A stretch of 64,000 nucleotides of DNA. It comes from Bacteroidales bacterium. GTDB lineage: Bacteria; Bacteroidota; Bacteroidia; Bacteroidales; UBA932. The DNA is taken from NCBI GenBank assembly GCA_017561265.1, contig JAFZDJ010000010.1, positions 25,431 through 89,430 on the forward strand, read 5' to 3'. Position numbers and translations under genes: made by a program. Below, piece after piece: positions 17,067 to 25,202 of this stretch; position 1 is the stretch's first letter, and each line of letters starts with the position of its first letter. The notes beneath the pieces are model-generated. The model did not search any database and had not been told where the DNA came from. It saw only the letters and a list, made by a program, of their open reading frames with translations.

Positions 17067-18440
17067 ATGAAAACTTTATTCACACTATTGTTTATGTTTG
17101 CCTATGTATGTGTATGGGCAGATAATGATCCGGAAAAAGCTGGTCGCCAGAGTGACAGGCAGTTGGGTAATTATAAATATCAGATCGTAGTGGAAAGTCA
17201 GCCGCAATCGGCTGTGGTAATGTGCAACGGACAGATTGACAGGATTCAAAGGAATTCGACAAGAGGATGGAGCGATTTAGGAGCAGCCATTGCCTCTGCA
17301 TATAAGAGTTCGATTACTCAAAAGACAGTAAATGCAACTTCCAATCTCTTAAGTCTCGGAGTCAGCTATGTGACAATGTGGGTGCAGAAACCAAGCAAGG
17401 ATTTCGAAAGCTGGAGCAAGGCTAAGCAGCAGCAGTGTACATATAAGAAGGATTTGTCTTCACAAGAGACTATTGATGACTTTTACTATCGTCCTTCTGT
17501 AAATGGTGCGTTGGATCCTCGTGACCTTAAGTTTAATGGATTTGTCTGCAGGAATTTCATCGAGCCGGTAAGAGCGGTAAAACAGTCTGATTCTGCTGAG
17601 TCAAATCGTATGGGACAGGATGTCTTCTATGTCTCATGTAAATTACGTACAGACAGTCTGGGTCTGGCTCATCTGACCAATCATTCAAAATTCATGTTGG
17701 AGGTAGACAGCCTTGTCTTCAATCCAAAATATTGCAACATACCGAACGCTAATCCTAAGAATGTCGGCTCAGGATTCAATTACAATGCATATACCGATCT
17801 GCAGTTTGAAATGAAGGTCAAGGTTCTTTCCTCTTGGATCAATGAAGCCATAATGATTACATCCGATTATGAATTGGGAGAGTTCGTCATCAGGGCTAAG
17901 ATTGATGGCAGTGCATTGCAGGTTGTCGGAAACGATACCTTGTTCGTTTATAACGGAAATAATCCAAAGACTGATGGTCTGGTGAGCATAACAGGTGAGT
18001 CTTTCATTGTTCCTCGATCTTTTGTAGGAACATCCAATGAGCCGGTATGGGGTACAGGTCAGTATAAACTTGCTATAGAAGTATCTCAGACCTGCCAGCT
18101 TAATGCGGAGTATTATCTTGATGAGGACCAGTATATCAAGATTGAGGAAGTCGGCAATGGAATGGCGGTCAACTTTGCAAACCTTCCGGGGTATAAAGCC
18201 TGGAACAAGGATATCTGGAAAGAAGAATGGAGGTCGATGAAGAAGAGAAAGCAGAGTGATTCTTTCATGACAAATGTATGGGAGGAAATAAAGACTGCCT
18301 ATGTCGGTAATAACTGGGTCAAGGAAATGGTGGATCCGGCAGTGACTCAGCTCCTGCAGTTCGAGACAAAAGAGCTCAAGGGATTATTCAAACTGGATTC
18401 AGATACGTCCAGTCAGTCTGCCCCAGGAGGAAAGAAATAG
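17067..18440 (+). CDS. Exported protein of unknown function
   Basis: The 457-residue protein has a signal peptide (MKTLFTLLFMFAYVCVWA, cleavage near residue 18) and then no membrane segment, so it should be periplasmic or surface-exposed. I recognise no family. The middle part is rich in beta-strand-like sequence (for example FVCRNFIEP, FYVSCKL, FMLEVDSLVF), and the last hundred residues are helical and charged. It lies 13 bases after the CHAT gene and 25 before the TPR gene, so it is a fixed part of this operon. It could be a CHAT substrate or a structural partner, but the sequence itself does not show this. Confidence 0.75.
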   Translation: MKTLFTLLFMFAYVCVWADNDPEKAGRQSDRQLGNYKYQIVVESQPQSAVVMCNGQIDRIQRNSTRGWSDLGAAIASAYKSSITQKTVNATSNLLSLGVSYVTMWVQKPSKDFESWSKAKQQQCTYKKDLSSQETIDDFYYRPSVNGALDPRDLKFNGFVCRNFIEPVRAVKQSDSAESNRMGQDVFYVSCKLRTDSLGLAHLTNHSKFMLEVDSLVFNPKYCNIPNANPKNVGSGFNYNAYTDLQFEMKVKVLSSWINEAIMITSDYELGEFVIRAKIDGSALQVVGNDTLFVYNGNNPKTDGLVSITGESFIVPRSFVGTSNEPVWGTGQYKLAIEVSQTCQLNAEYYLDEDQYIKIEEVGNGMAVNFANLPGYKAWNKDIWKEEWRSMKKRKQSDSFMTNVWEEIKTAYVGNNWVKEMVDPAVTQLLQFETKELKGLFKLDSDTSSQSAPGGKK

Positions 18441-18465
18441 CAGCAAGATTTAATGCGTGTTTCAT

Positions 18466-20781
18466 ATGAAAAGGCATATCATAGCTATAGCTGTTTTGCT
18501 CTGCGGACTTATTGCCCATGCTCAGGAACAGTCCGGTTATGTGAAGACAAGAGGACGCATGGTCAATGGTGTTCTTGTTCCGGGAACGGGACTGACAGGG
18601 GCATTTGTTTCCGTAAAAGACGGAAACAGTATCGGTGTGCATGAAGCAGACGGATCTTTTTCGTTTCCGGTGAGAGGAAATACCTATACGATTCAGTCAG
18701 TCAAGAAGAAGGATTATGTTCTGGTGGATGCAGATGCTCTACCTAAGACATATGCATATTCTTCAAATCCGCTTTATCTTGTGATGGAAACGCCGGATCA
18801 GCTGCTTGAAGATCAGCTCGAGGCAGAGAGCCGCATCCGCCGGACATTGCAGAAGCAGCTTGACGAACGCAAGAAGGAATTGGAAACATTGAAGGAACAG
18901 GCCCGGATCACGCAAGAGGAATATCGTGCAGCCATGCTTAAGCTATATGATGATCAGGGTAATGAAGAAAAGCTGATCCGTGATATGGCGCAGCGTTATT
19001 CTCAGATCGATTATGATCAGTTGGATGATTTTTACCGTCGGGTGAGTTCGTTTATAGAAGCTGGTGATCTTGCAAAGGCGGATTCGTTGTTAAGAAGCAG
19101 AGGCAATCTTCATGAGCAGGTGAATACTCATATCAAACGTGGAGAGGCGATTCAGCATGAAGAAGAAGAACTTCAAAAGGCCAAAGAGGTTTATCAACAT
19201 GATATGGATGAGATGGCGCGACGCTGTTTCAGTTATTATGAAAGCTTCAGTATGCGTCATCAGCGTGATTCAGCTGCTCATTACCTTCAGCTTCGGGCTA
19301 AACTGGATACGACGAATATGGTATGGCAGACAGATGCCGGTGAATATATAAAGCAGTATCTGGCTGACTATGATTCTGCCATGACATATTTTCAGCGTTC
19401 ACTGGATGTTGCCATACGGAAATATGGCGAAGACCATCAGGATATAGCCACATCGTATGATTATATCGGCAGTGTATTCATGGCTCAGAATGATTTTGCA
19501 GAAGCTATCGAATGTTTTTCAACGGCACTTGATATACGAAAGCGTATCTTGGAGGAAGATCACCCTGATCTGGCGGTTTCGTATAACAATCTGGGAACAG
19601 TATGCATCGGATTGGAAGACAATGAAAGAGCTTTGGAGTACCTCTCTCTTGCACTTGATATCAGAGTGCGGGCTTTGGGTGAAACACATTTTGCAGTAGC
19701 GACTACTTGTGGTAACATCGGACTTGCTTACAGCAATCTGGGCGATTATTCCAAGGCATTAGAATACCATGGACGTGTTTTGAACATATGTCGTCCACTG
19801 TATTCCGAACCTCATCCTTCCTTGGCTTTGGCATATAATAATATAGCTTCCGTTTATTCCGATATCGGTGACAACGCAAGGGCTATGGAGTATAGTAAGA
19901 TGTCATTGGAAATATGGCAGCAGGTTTATGGGAATACTCATCCTCAAGTGGCTCTTGCACATAATAATATCGGTTCCGTCTATTTTGCTTCGGAAGACTA
20001 TGACAAGGCCTTGGAACATTCTCATAAAGCCCTTGATATATGGGAAAATGTTTATACTGGTTCCCATCCGAATGTGGCCTTGGTATATGATAATTTAGCC
20101 TTGATTTATCAGACGAAGGGAGATAATGAAAAAGCCTTGGAGTATCTTGACCTATCTTTGAATATCAGGCGCGAAGCGCGAGGCGAATCTCATCCGGATG
20201 TTGCTTTGTCATATGAAACTATGGGGGTGTTCTATCAGGCGGAAGAAAAGTATGATGTTGCATTGGAGTACTTCAATCTTGCCCTGAATGTCAGAAGACA
20301 AGCGTGGGGTGATGTACATCCGGCTGTTGCTAGAGTTTACGATAGCATTGCTTTGGTCTGGCATGCAAAGGGTGATTATGCCAGAGCAATGGATTACTTT
20401 ATTCTTTCTCTTGACATCAGAAAAGAGATTCTGGGGGAATGTCATTCGGATATTGCAAAAAAGTATGACACGATAGCCCTTTTTTATAGCTCTCATGGCG
20501 ACTATGCCAATGCCATGGAATACCACCATAATGCTCTGGAAATCAGGAGAAAACTATATGGTGATCTTCATTCTGAGCATATTGCTTCCTATTCTTTGAT
20601 TGGTGTGACATGTATGCTTCAGCAGGATTATCAAGAGGGCTGCCGCTATCTGAAAAAGGCATATGAGGTATCTCAAAAGGTTTTCGGTATAGATCACAAG
20701 ACAACACAAGACCTGAAGATGCAGATAGAGAATCTGGAAACCATATTACAAGAACAAAATAAAAATGAAAAAGGCAGATAA
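18466..20781 (+). CDS. Exported kinesin-light-chain-like TPR protein
   Basis: From the ATG at 18466 (MKRHIIAIAVLLCGLIAHAQ, a signal peptide) the product has 771 residues; a GTG at 18457 is less likely. After the signal comes a short beta domain resembling the carboxypeptidase-regulatory fold (TGAFVSVKDGNSIGVHEADGS), then a coiled coil rich in E, K, R and Q at about 105-165. About ten TPR units of 42 residues follow, with the pattern LDIRxxxxGExHPDVAxSYNNLGxVY typical of kinesin-light-chain/TPR_12 repeats. Such arrays bind partner proteins and often accompany CHAT and TIR proteins. The end overlaps the next TIR gene by 17 bases. It is probably a periplasmic scaffold or recognition subunit. Confidence 0.88.
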   Translation: MKRHIIAIAVLLCGLIAHAQEQSGYVKTRGRMVNGVLVPGTGLTGAFVSVKDGNSIGVHEADGSFSFPVRGNTYTIQSVKKKDYVLVDADALPKTYAYSSNPLYLVMETPDQLLEDQLEAESRIRRTLQKQLDERKKELETLKEQARITQEEYRAAMLKLYDDQGNEEKLIRDMAQRYSQIDYDQLDDFYRRVSSFIEAGDLAKADSLLRSRGNLHEQVNTHIKRGEAIQHEEEELQKAKEVYQHDMDEMARRCFSYYESFSMRHQRDSAAHYLQLRAKLDTTNMVWQTDAGEYIKQYLADYDSAMTYFQRSLDVAIRKYGEDHQDIATSYDYIGSVFMAQNDFAEAIECFSTALDIRKRILEEDHPDLAVSYNNLGTVCIGLEDNERALEYLSLALDIRVRALGETHFAVATTCGNIGLAYSNLGDYSKALEYHGRVLNICRPLYSEPHPSLALAYNNIASVYSDIGDNARAMEYSKMSLEIWQQVYGNTHPQVALAHNNIGSVYFASEDYDKALEHSHKALDIWENVYTGSHPNVALVYDNLALIYQTKGDNEKALEYLDLSLNIRREARGESHPDVALSYETMGVFYQAEEKYDVALEYFNLALNVRRQAWGDVHPAVARVYDSIALVWHAKGDYARAMDYFILSLDIRKEILGECHSDIAKKYDTIALFYSSHGDYANAMEYHHNALEIRRKLYGDLHSEHIASYSLIGVTCMLQQDYQEGCRYLKKAYEVSQKVFGIDHKTTQDLKMQIENLETILQEQNKNEKGR

Positions 20782-21898
20782 TAAATATTTTGCTTTCATA
20801 AGCTATAATTCTAAGGATATTGCCTGGGGCAGGAAGCTGCAAAGGAAGCTGGAACATTATAGGATGCCGGCTACTTTATGCAGTGAAAAAGGTTGGGAGC
20901 GTACTCCGATAAGACCAGTGTTCTTTGCTCCTACGGACATTCAGCCAGGCGGTCTGACAAAAGAACTGCAGGACAGGTTGCATGCATCCCGTAATCTTGT
21001 CGTGATATGTTCTCCGAATTCTGCAAAATCGGAGTGGGTCGGCAAGGAGATTGCGTTCTTCCATGAATTGGGACGGACAAAGAACATTCATTTCTTTATT
21101 GTTGATGGAATTCCGCATAGCGGCGATCCGGAGACCGAGTGCTTTAATCCGATTGTTGACAAGCTTGGATTACCGGAAATCTTAGGAGCCAACATACATG
21201 AGAAAACCTATCGCTGGAGCTGGTTGAACATGGAGAGGGCATATGTCCAGTTGATTTCAAAGCTTCTTGAAGTCGAGTTCGATTCAATATGGAAGAGGCA
21301 TCGCAGACAGTTGGTTCAGAAGATCGCTGCATGGACGATATGCTTTCTGACAGCATGTCTGTCAATTGTAGGAGTATGGGCTCACAGCAAGCCAGTAGAT
21401 GTGCAGATCCGTCTGAATGAGACATCGTATCATAATGACAATCTTCCTGCTTTGAAAGACGCAATAGTTACCATGGAACTGTCTAATGAAGTAAAGACAG
21501 ATACCATAAAGTCTTTGGACGCACCTTTGATCTTTTCCAACATCCCTCAGAAGTTCATCAATGAGAAGGTCCGTATTATAGTACGTGCCAATGATTATTT
21601 TGAGGTTGATACTACTTTGAATCTCAGAAACGAGATGAATATCGGTATGTGCAGAGATTCATTGATATATGGAAGCATCCGTTTCCGTCTTTGGGATCAG
21701 GAACAGGAAACATATCTCAAAGGTGTCGATATGGAAATTGCCGGGCAGAAAGTCCGTTCGGATGAGAACGGTCAGGTTCAGTTATACGTTCCGCTTCAAC
21801 AGCAGAATACATGTTATAACATTATCTCTGATATTCCGCTTGAAAATGATATCTTGTATATGCCATGCGGGAAAGATGTTGTTGTGTTGATAAAGTGA
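20765..21898 (+). CDS. TIR domain, TM helix and periplasmic beta domain
   Basis: The ATG at 20765 lies inside the end of the TPR gene, a coupled start. Residues 8-175 of 377 form a TIR domain of the longer kind that has an insert after strand B: FAFISYNSKD, VFFAPTDIQPGGLT, NLVVICSPNSAKSEWVGKEI. Glu95 in WVGKE is the expected catalytic residue. A basic stretch (KRHRRQLVQK) precedes one helix at about 187-206, so the TIR faces the cytosol. The final 170 residues look like two small beta domains (MELSNEVKTDTIKSL and MEIAGQKVRSDENGQVQLY), the second resembling peptidase-regulatory repeats. The design parallels the TIR-TM-PDZ protein: a cytosolic enzyme tied to an extracytoplasmic sensor. Confidence 0.87.
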   Translation: MKKADNKYFAFISYNSKDIAWGRKLQRKLEHYRMPATLCSEKGWERTPIRPVFFAPTDIQPGGLTKELQDRLHASRNLVVICSPNSAKSEWVGKEIAFFHELGRTKNIHFFIVDGIPHSGDPETECFNPIVDKLGLPEILGANIHEKTYRWSWLNMERAYVQLISKLLEVEFDSIWKRHRRQLVQKIAAWTICFLTACLSIVGVWAHSKPVDVQIRLNETSYHNDNLPALKDAIVTMELSNEVKTDTIKSLDAPLIFSNIPQKFINEKVRIIVRANDYFEVDTTLNLRNEMNIGMCRDSLIYGSIRFRLWDQEQETYLKGVDMEIAGQKVRSDENGQVQLYVPLQQQNTCYNIISDIPLENDILYMPCGKDVVVLIK

Positions 21899-21921
21899 TA
21901 CATTAATAGCTTTAGATTATT

Positions 21922-22632
21922 ATGCAGCTTGTTTTCCTTCTTGTAGCCGCCCTTGCGCCTGTGGCTGTGCTTATTTATTATATTTACAGGCGGGATAAAT
22001 ATAAGAAAGAACCTGTCAGAGAGCTTCTTAAGGCTTTTGGCTATGGAATCTTGTCTGTGCCGATAGCATTGTGTATGTCGGTTCCGTTGAGTTCCGTAGG
22101 ATTGGTTCCGGCTGAACCATCAACATTATGGGGTGCAGTAGGAGTTTCTTTCTTAGGTGCTGCGATACCGGAGGAAATTGCCAAATGCTTGATGCTGTTG
22201 CTTTTCTTGAGGAAAAGCAGGTTCTTTGATGAGAGAATGGATGGAATTGTTTATGCGTCAGTTGTTTCAATGGGCTTTGCTGCTGTTGAAAACGTATTGT
22301 ACCTGGTGTCGAATTATGATGCATGGGTCTCTGTCGGCATTACACGTGCATTGTTCTCTGTTCCGGCGCACTTCTTTTTCGGTGTGCTGATGGGATATTA
22401 TTATTCTCTGCATCGTTTCTGCCCGTCAGATGGAAGGGCCTATAAATGGCTTGTGCTCGGAGCTCCGATTCTTGCGCATGGTTTGTTTGATTCCGTACTT
22501 TTCTCTGTAAATGTCATGCCGTCGCTAAGTCTTGTACTGATGATCTTGTTTCTGTTTTTATGCAACAGTCTGCGAAAGCGTGCATGCCGTAGTATAGCCG
22601 AGCATTTGAAACTTGATTCAAAACTGATGTAA
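21922..22632 (+). CDS. PrsW-family intramembrane metalloprotease
   Basis: The 236-residue protein has about seven membrane helices and the family motifs in order: EEIAK (near residue 87), MGFAAVENVLY, FSVPAHFFFGVLMGYY and APILAHGLFD. The Glu and His residues in these motifs are the proposed zinc ligands. PrsW in Bacillus starts regulated cleavage of the anti-sigma factor RsiW, and relatives are thought to cut single-pass membrane proteins. The gene sits between two TIR genes with gaps of 23 and 19 bases. The neighbouring single-pass proteins (TIR-TM, FHA-TM-protease, pseudokinase-TM) are obvious candidate substrates, but that link is inferred from position. Confidence 0.9.
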   Translation: MQLVFLLVAALAPVAVLIYYIYRRDKYKKEPVRELLKAFGYGILSVPIALCMSVPLSSVGLVPAEPSTLWGAVGVSFLGAAIPEEIAKCLMLLLFLRKSRFFDERMDGIVYASVVSMGFAAVENVLYLVSNYDAWVSVGITRALFSVPAHFFFGVLMGYYYSLHRFCPSDGRAYKWLVLGAPILAHGLFDSVLFSVNVMPSLSLVLMILFLFLCNSLRKRACRSIAEHLKLDSKLM

Positions 22633-22651
22633 ATTCATTTTTTATTCCCTT

Positions 22652-24865
22652 ATGAGTAATATACAAAAGAACGAATGCGTCCTTTCCAATGGACAAAAGT
22701 TTGAACTTCCTGAGATGGAGGGATATAAAGATGTATTCCTGAGTTATAAAAGGGAGAATGTAGAATATGTGGTGCGTTTGTATAAGGAGCTTAAAAGTCA
22801 TTATATTGAACCATGGTTGGATCTTAGAGAACTTCCGGAATTTGTAGGAGAAGAGTACCGGAATAAAATCAGGAAAGGAATTGATTCTTCCAAGTATTTT
22901 CTTCTGATATATACTAAAGACGTGGAGAAGTCGGATTTCATAATTAATGATGAAGTCGGATATGCAAAACAACAGAAGAAAAAGATATTGTTTTATCCTA
23001 AGGATCCTGTTGATCTCAATACGTCAAGATTAAAGGATTTTATTGCTGATATACAGTGGATGGATACTGAAGCTACTGCGATTCATCAGGCTGATGTACA
23101 AGAAGCCCTGAAGGATAAGAGGAAGCAGGAGGAATTATCCGAATTGATCAGTGTCAGGCGTGAATTCTCGCTCTATGAGGATCAGAGTCTGTTCCTTATA
23201 CGCATTGCATTGCAGCGCATGTTGGGAAAAACCACAGTTTTTGGAAACTATGAGAAACTTTGCGGAGTTGAATCAAATATATTCTATCGCTCGGAGAATG
23301 TCAGTATGAAGGTTCTGAACAAGGCTCTGTATATTGAACCTTCCGATGATTTTCGAAAAATTCTCGAAAAAGAGAAGTTTTATAGAAAAGACAAAGTGGA
23401 TGAAGTGGAGGAACTCCTGAAGCAGATAAATCCGGATCGTGAAGAACTGATGCTGCAACTGATCTCATTCTTAGAAATACACAAGAAAAGCTATCCTCTG
23501 AAAGTATTGTATGATCGTGTAGGAATATATCTGAAAAATGATAAATACAAACAGGCATCCTTGCCGGAATATAAGGATTTCAGTCTGAAGGGGTTCATTG
23601 ATATCGTTGCTGATATGGCAGCCTGCTCCTTTATTGCGGATATCGCAAAAGGACGCTTGATGTTCAATGGTGCAGAGCTGGGTGTGTACAGCATATCCGA
23701 CAGCAGGACGGTAAATAAAGAGAATCCTGTATTGGATATGGAATTGTACTATTCTGATTATTTTACTTTCAGATGCATGACAGAAATGTATCATGTCTTG
23801 TGTTCTATTGATGATAGACCTTTCTTTATCTCAGGACAGTCGGATATTCGTCGTGTATCTCCGTTTTTATGTTCGTTAGGACTGGGCGGATTTGTCGTGA
23901 CCAAGACTCAGAAGGAGTCATCCTTGATGTGGACAAAACGTTCAGGCAATATATCATCAGGTGATATGTGGCATTTTTCATATGATGAAACCGTAAGTAT
24001 ATTGAAGGATGCAGTCACTGATTCAGGAAACAAGATTGTGGTTGAGGATGACAATCTTGTTCAGATTGATTACAATAAGATAATCCTGCGTGCATTAAAG
24101 GAAGAGGTTGGTGCGATAGGTGCAGATATCGTTGATCAGGAATACGGACTGTATGAGGTCGGAATTATAAAGAGCGAGCGTCTGGAAGTTGAGTTGATTT
24201 CGCATGCTACGATTTATCTATCTGACGAGAGATCTTATCAGGAGCAGATAATGGAAATGCATGATGCTTCGAGTGATGGCTATCTGGAAATCTCCAAAAT
24301 AGAGTTTCTTCCTTTAAGGGACGCCAATGCTCTTGTCGGACGTCTTCTTTCTCCTGAGTCATATGCTACATATGTACAGATGAAGAAAAGAATTAAAGAT
24401 TATGTCGGAAGAAAGGCGGTTATCGGTAACAATACAATAGTAGAAGCTGGGTCATATATAGACGAAGGGGCACAGGTAGGTGATTATTGTAAGATTCATC
24501 GTAATGTATATGTAGGAAAGGGAGTGAAGATCGGAAATTATTGTAAGATCCAGAATAACAACAGCATATATCCGGGTGTGACCCTGGATTACGGGGTGTT
24601 TGTCGGAACAAATGTTACCTTTATCAATGACAGATATCCGTGGGCGGTACATGAAGACGGCAAACCGGTCAACGATTGGAAACTTGAAGAAACACATGTC
24701 GGGTGGGGCGCATCTATTGGAGCAGGTGCCGTCATCATGTGTGGGGTCAACATCGGTCCGAGGGCTATGATTGGAGCCGGTGCAGTTGTATTGACTGATG
24801 TCCCTGCCGGTGCTGTTGCAGTTGGTAATCCTGCAAAAATTATAAAAGAAAATAGCAAGAACTGA
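22652..24865 (+). CDS. TIR domain fused to a central domain and a left-handed beta-helix acyltransferase
   Basis: Residues 24-150 of this 737-residue protein are a TIR domain (DVFLSYKRENVEYVV, PWLDLRELPEFVGEEYR, YFLLIYTKD, DFIINDEVGYA) with Glu101 in the expected catalytic place. The middle (about 150-580) is less clear. Around residues 410-520 the order of segments (GLGGFVVTKT, MWHFSYDET, RALKEEVGA) recalls a Nudix-like fold, but the full Nudix box is absent. The last 150 residues are hexapeptide repeats with the acetyltransferase end pattern (VVLTDVPAGAVAVGNPAKII), as in WlbB-type enzymes that acetylate amino sugars. I do not know this three-part fusion from other systems. There is no signal peptide or membrane segment, so it should be cytosolic. 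Confidence 0.85.
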   Translation: MSNIQKNECVLSNGQKFELPEMEGYKDVFLSYKRENVEYVVRLYKELKSHYIEPWLDLRELPEFVGEEYRNKIRKGIDSSKYFLLIYTKDVEKSDFIINDEVGYAKQQKKKILFYPKDPVDLNTSRLKDFIADIQWMDTEATAIHQADVQEALKDKRKQEELSELISVRREFSLYEDQSLFLIRIALQRMLGKTTVFGNYEKLCGVESNIFYRSENVSMKVLNKALYIEPSDDFRKILEKEKFYRKDKVDEVEELLKQINPDREELMLQLISFLEIHKKSYPLKVLYDRVGIYLKNDKYKQASLPEYKDFSLKGFIDIVADMAACSFIADIAKGRLMFNGAELGVYSISDSRTVNKENPVLDMELYYSDYFTFRCMTEMYHVLCSIDDRPFFISGQSDIRRVSPFLCSLGLGGFVVTKTQKESSLMWTKRSGNISSGDMWHFSYDETVSILKDAVTDSGNKIVVEDDNLVQIDYNKIILRALKEEVGAIGADIVDQEYGLYEVGIIKSERLEVELISHATIYLSDERSYQEQIMEMHDASSDGYLEISKIEFLPLRDANALVGRLLSPESYATYVQMKKRIKDYVGRKAVIGNNTIVEAGSYIDEGAQVGDYCKIHRNVYVGKGVKIGNYCKIQNNNSIYPGVTLDYGVFVGTNVTFINDRYPWAVHEDGKPVNDWKLEETHVGWGASIGAGAVIMCGVNIGPRAMIGAGAVVLTDVPAGAVAVGNPAKIIKENSKN

Positions 24866-24906
24866 TAGAATTGCCTGTTATTTGTTCTCTTTAAGAGAAA
24901 AACAAT

Positions 24907-25197
24907 ATGAAAAAGAATTACATACCTCATCCTATGGATACAAGAGATATCCAATTACCGGAAGACTTGACTCCTTTGATCGAGCAGATGGCAAAGAATG
25001 TCCATGAAGTGTGGGCGCAGAGCCGAATGGAGCAAGGGTGGACTTATGGGGAAGAACGAAACGATGCCCTCAAGCATCATCCTTGTCTTGTTCCATATGA
25101 GGAACTCCCGGAGATTGAGAAAGCCTATGACCGTGACACAGCTCTCGGCACTCTTAAGCTTATTTCTAAATTGGGCTTCCGCATAACAAAAGAATAA
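24907..25197 (+). CDS. Stand-alone RyR-domain protein
   Basis: This 96-residue protein is essentially one RyR domain (residues about 25-92): MAKNVHEVWAQSRMEQGWTYG, KHHPCLVPYEELPEIEKAYDRD and LKLISKLGFRI. The domain was first seen as a repeat in eukaryotic ryanodine receptors. Bacterial forms occur with TIR, TrkA-like and other nucleotide-linked proteins and are thought to bind a nucleotide-type ligand. It is the last gene of the long operon, 41 bases after the TIR-acyltransferase gene and five bases from the end of the convergent TrkA-N-RyR gene. A role as reader or buffer of a TIR product fits but is inference. Confidence 0.9.
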   Translation: MKKNYIPHPMDTRDIQLPEDLTPLIEQMAKNVHEVWAQSRMEQGWTYGEERNDALKHHPCLVPYEELPEIEKAYDRDTALGTLKLISKLGFRITKE

Positions 25198-25202
25198 TGA
25201 AC

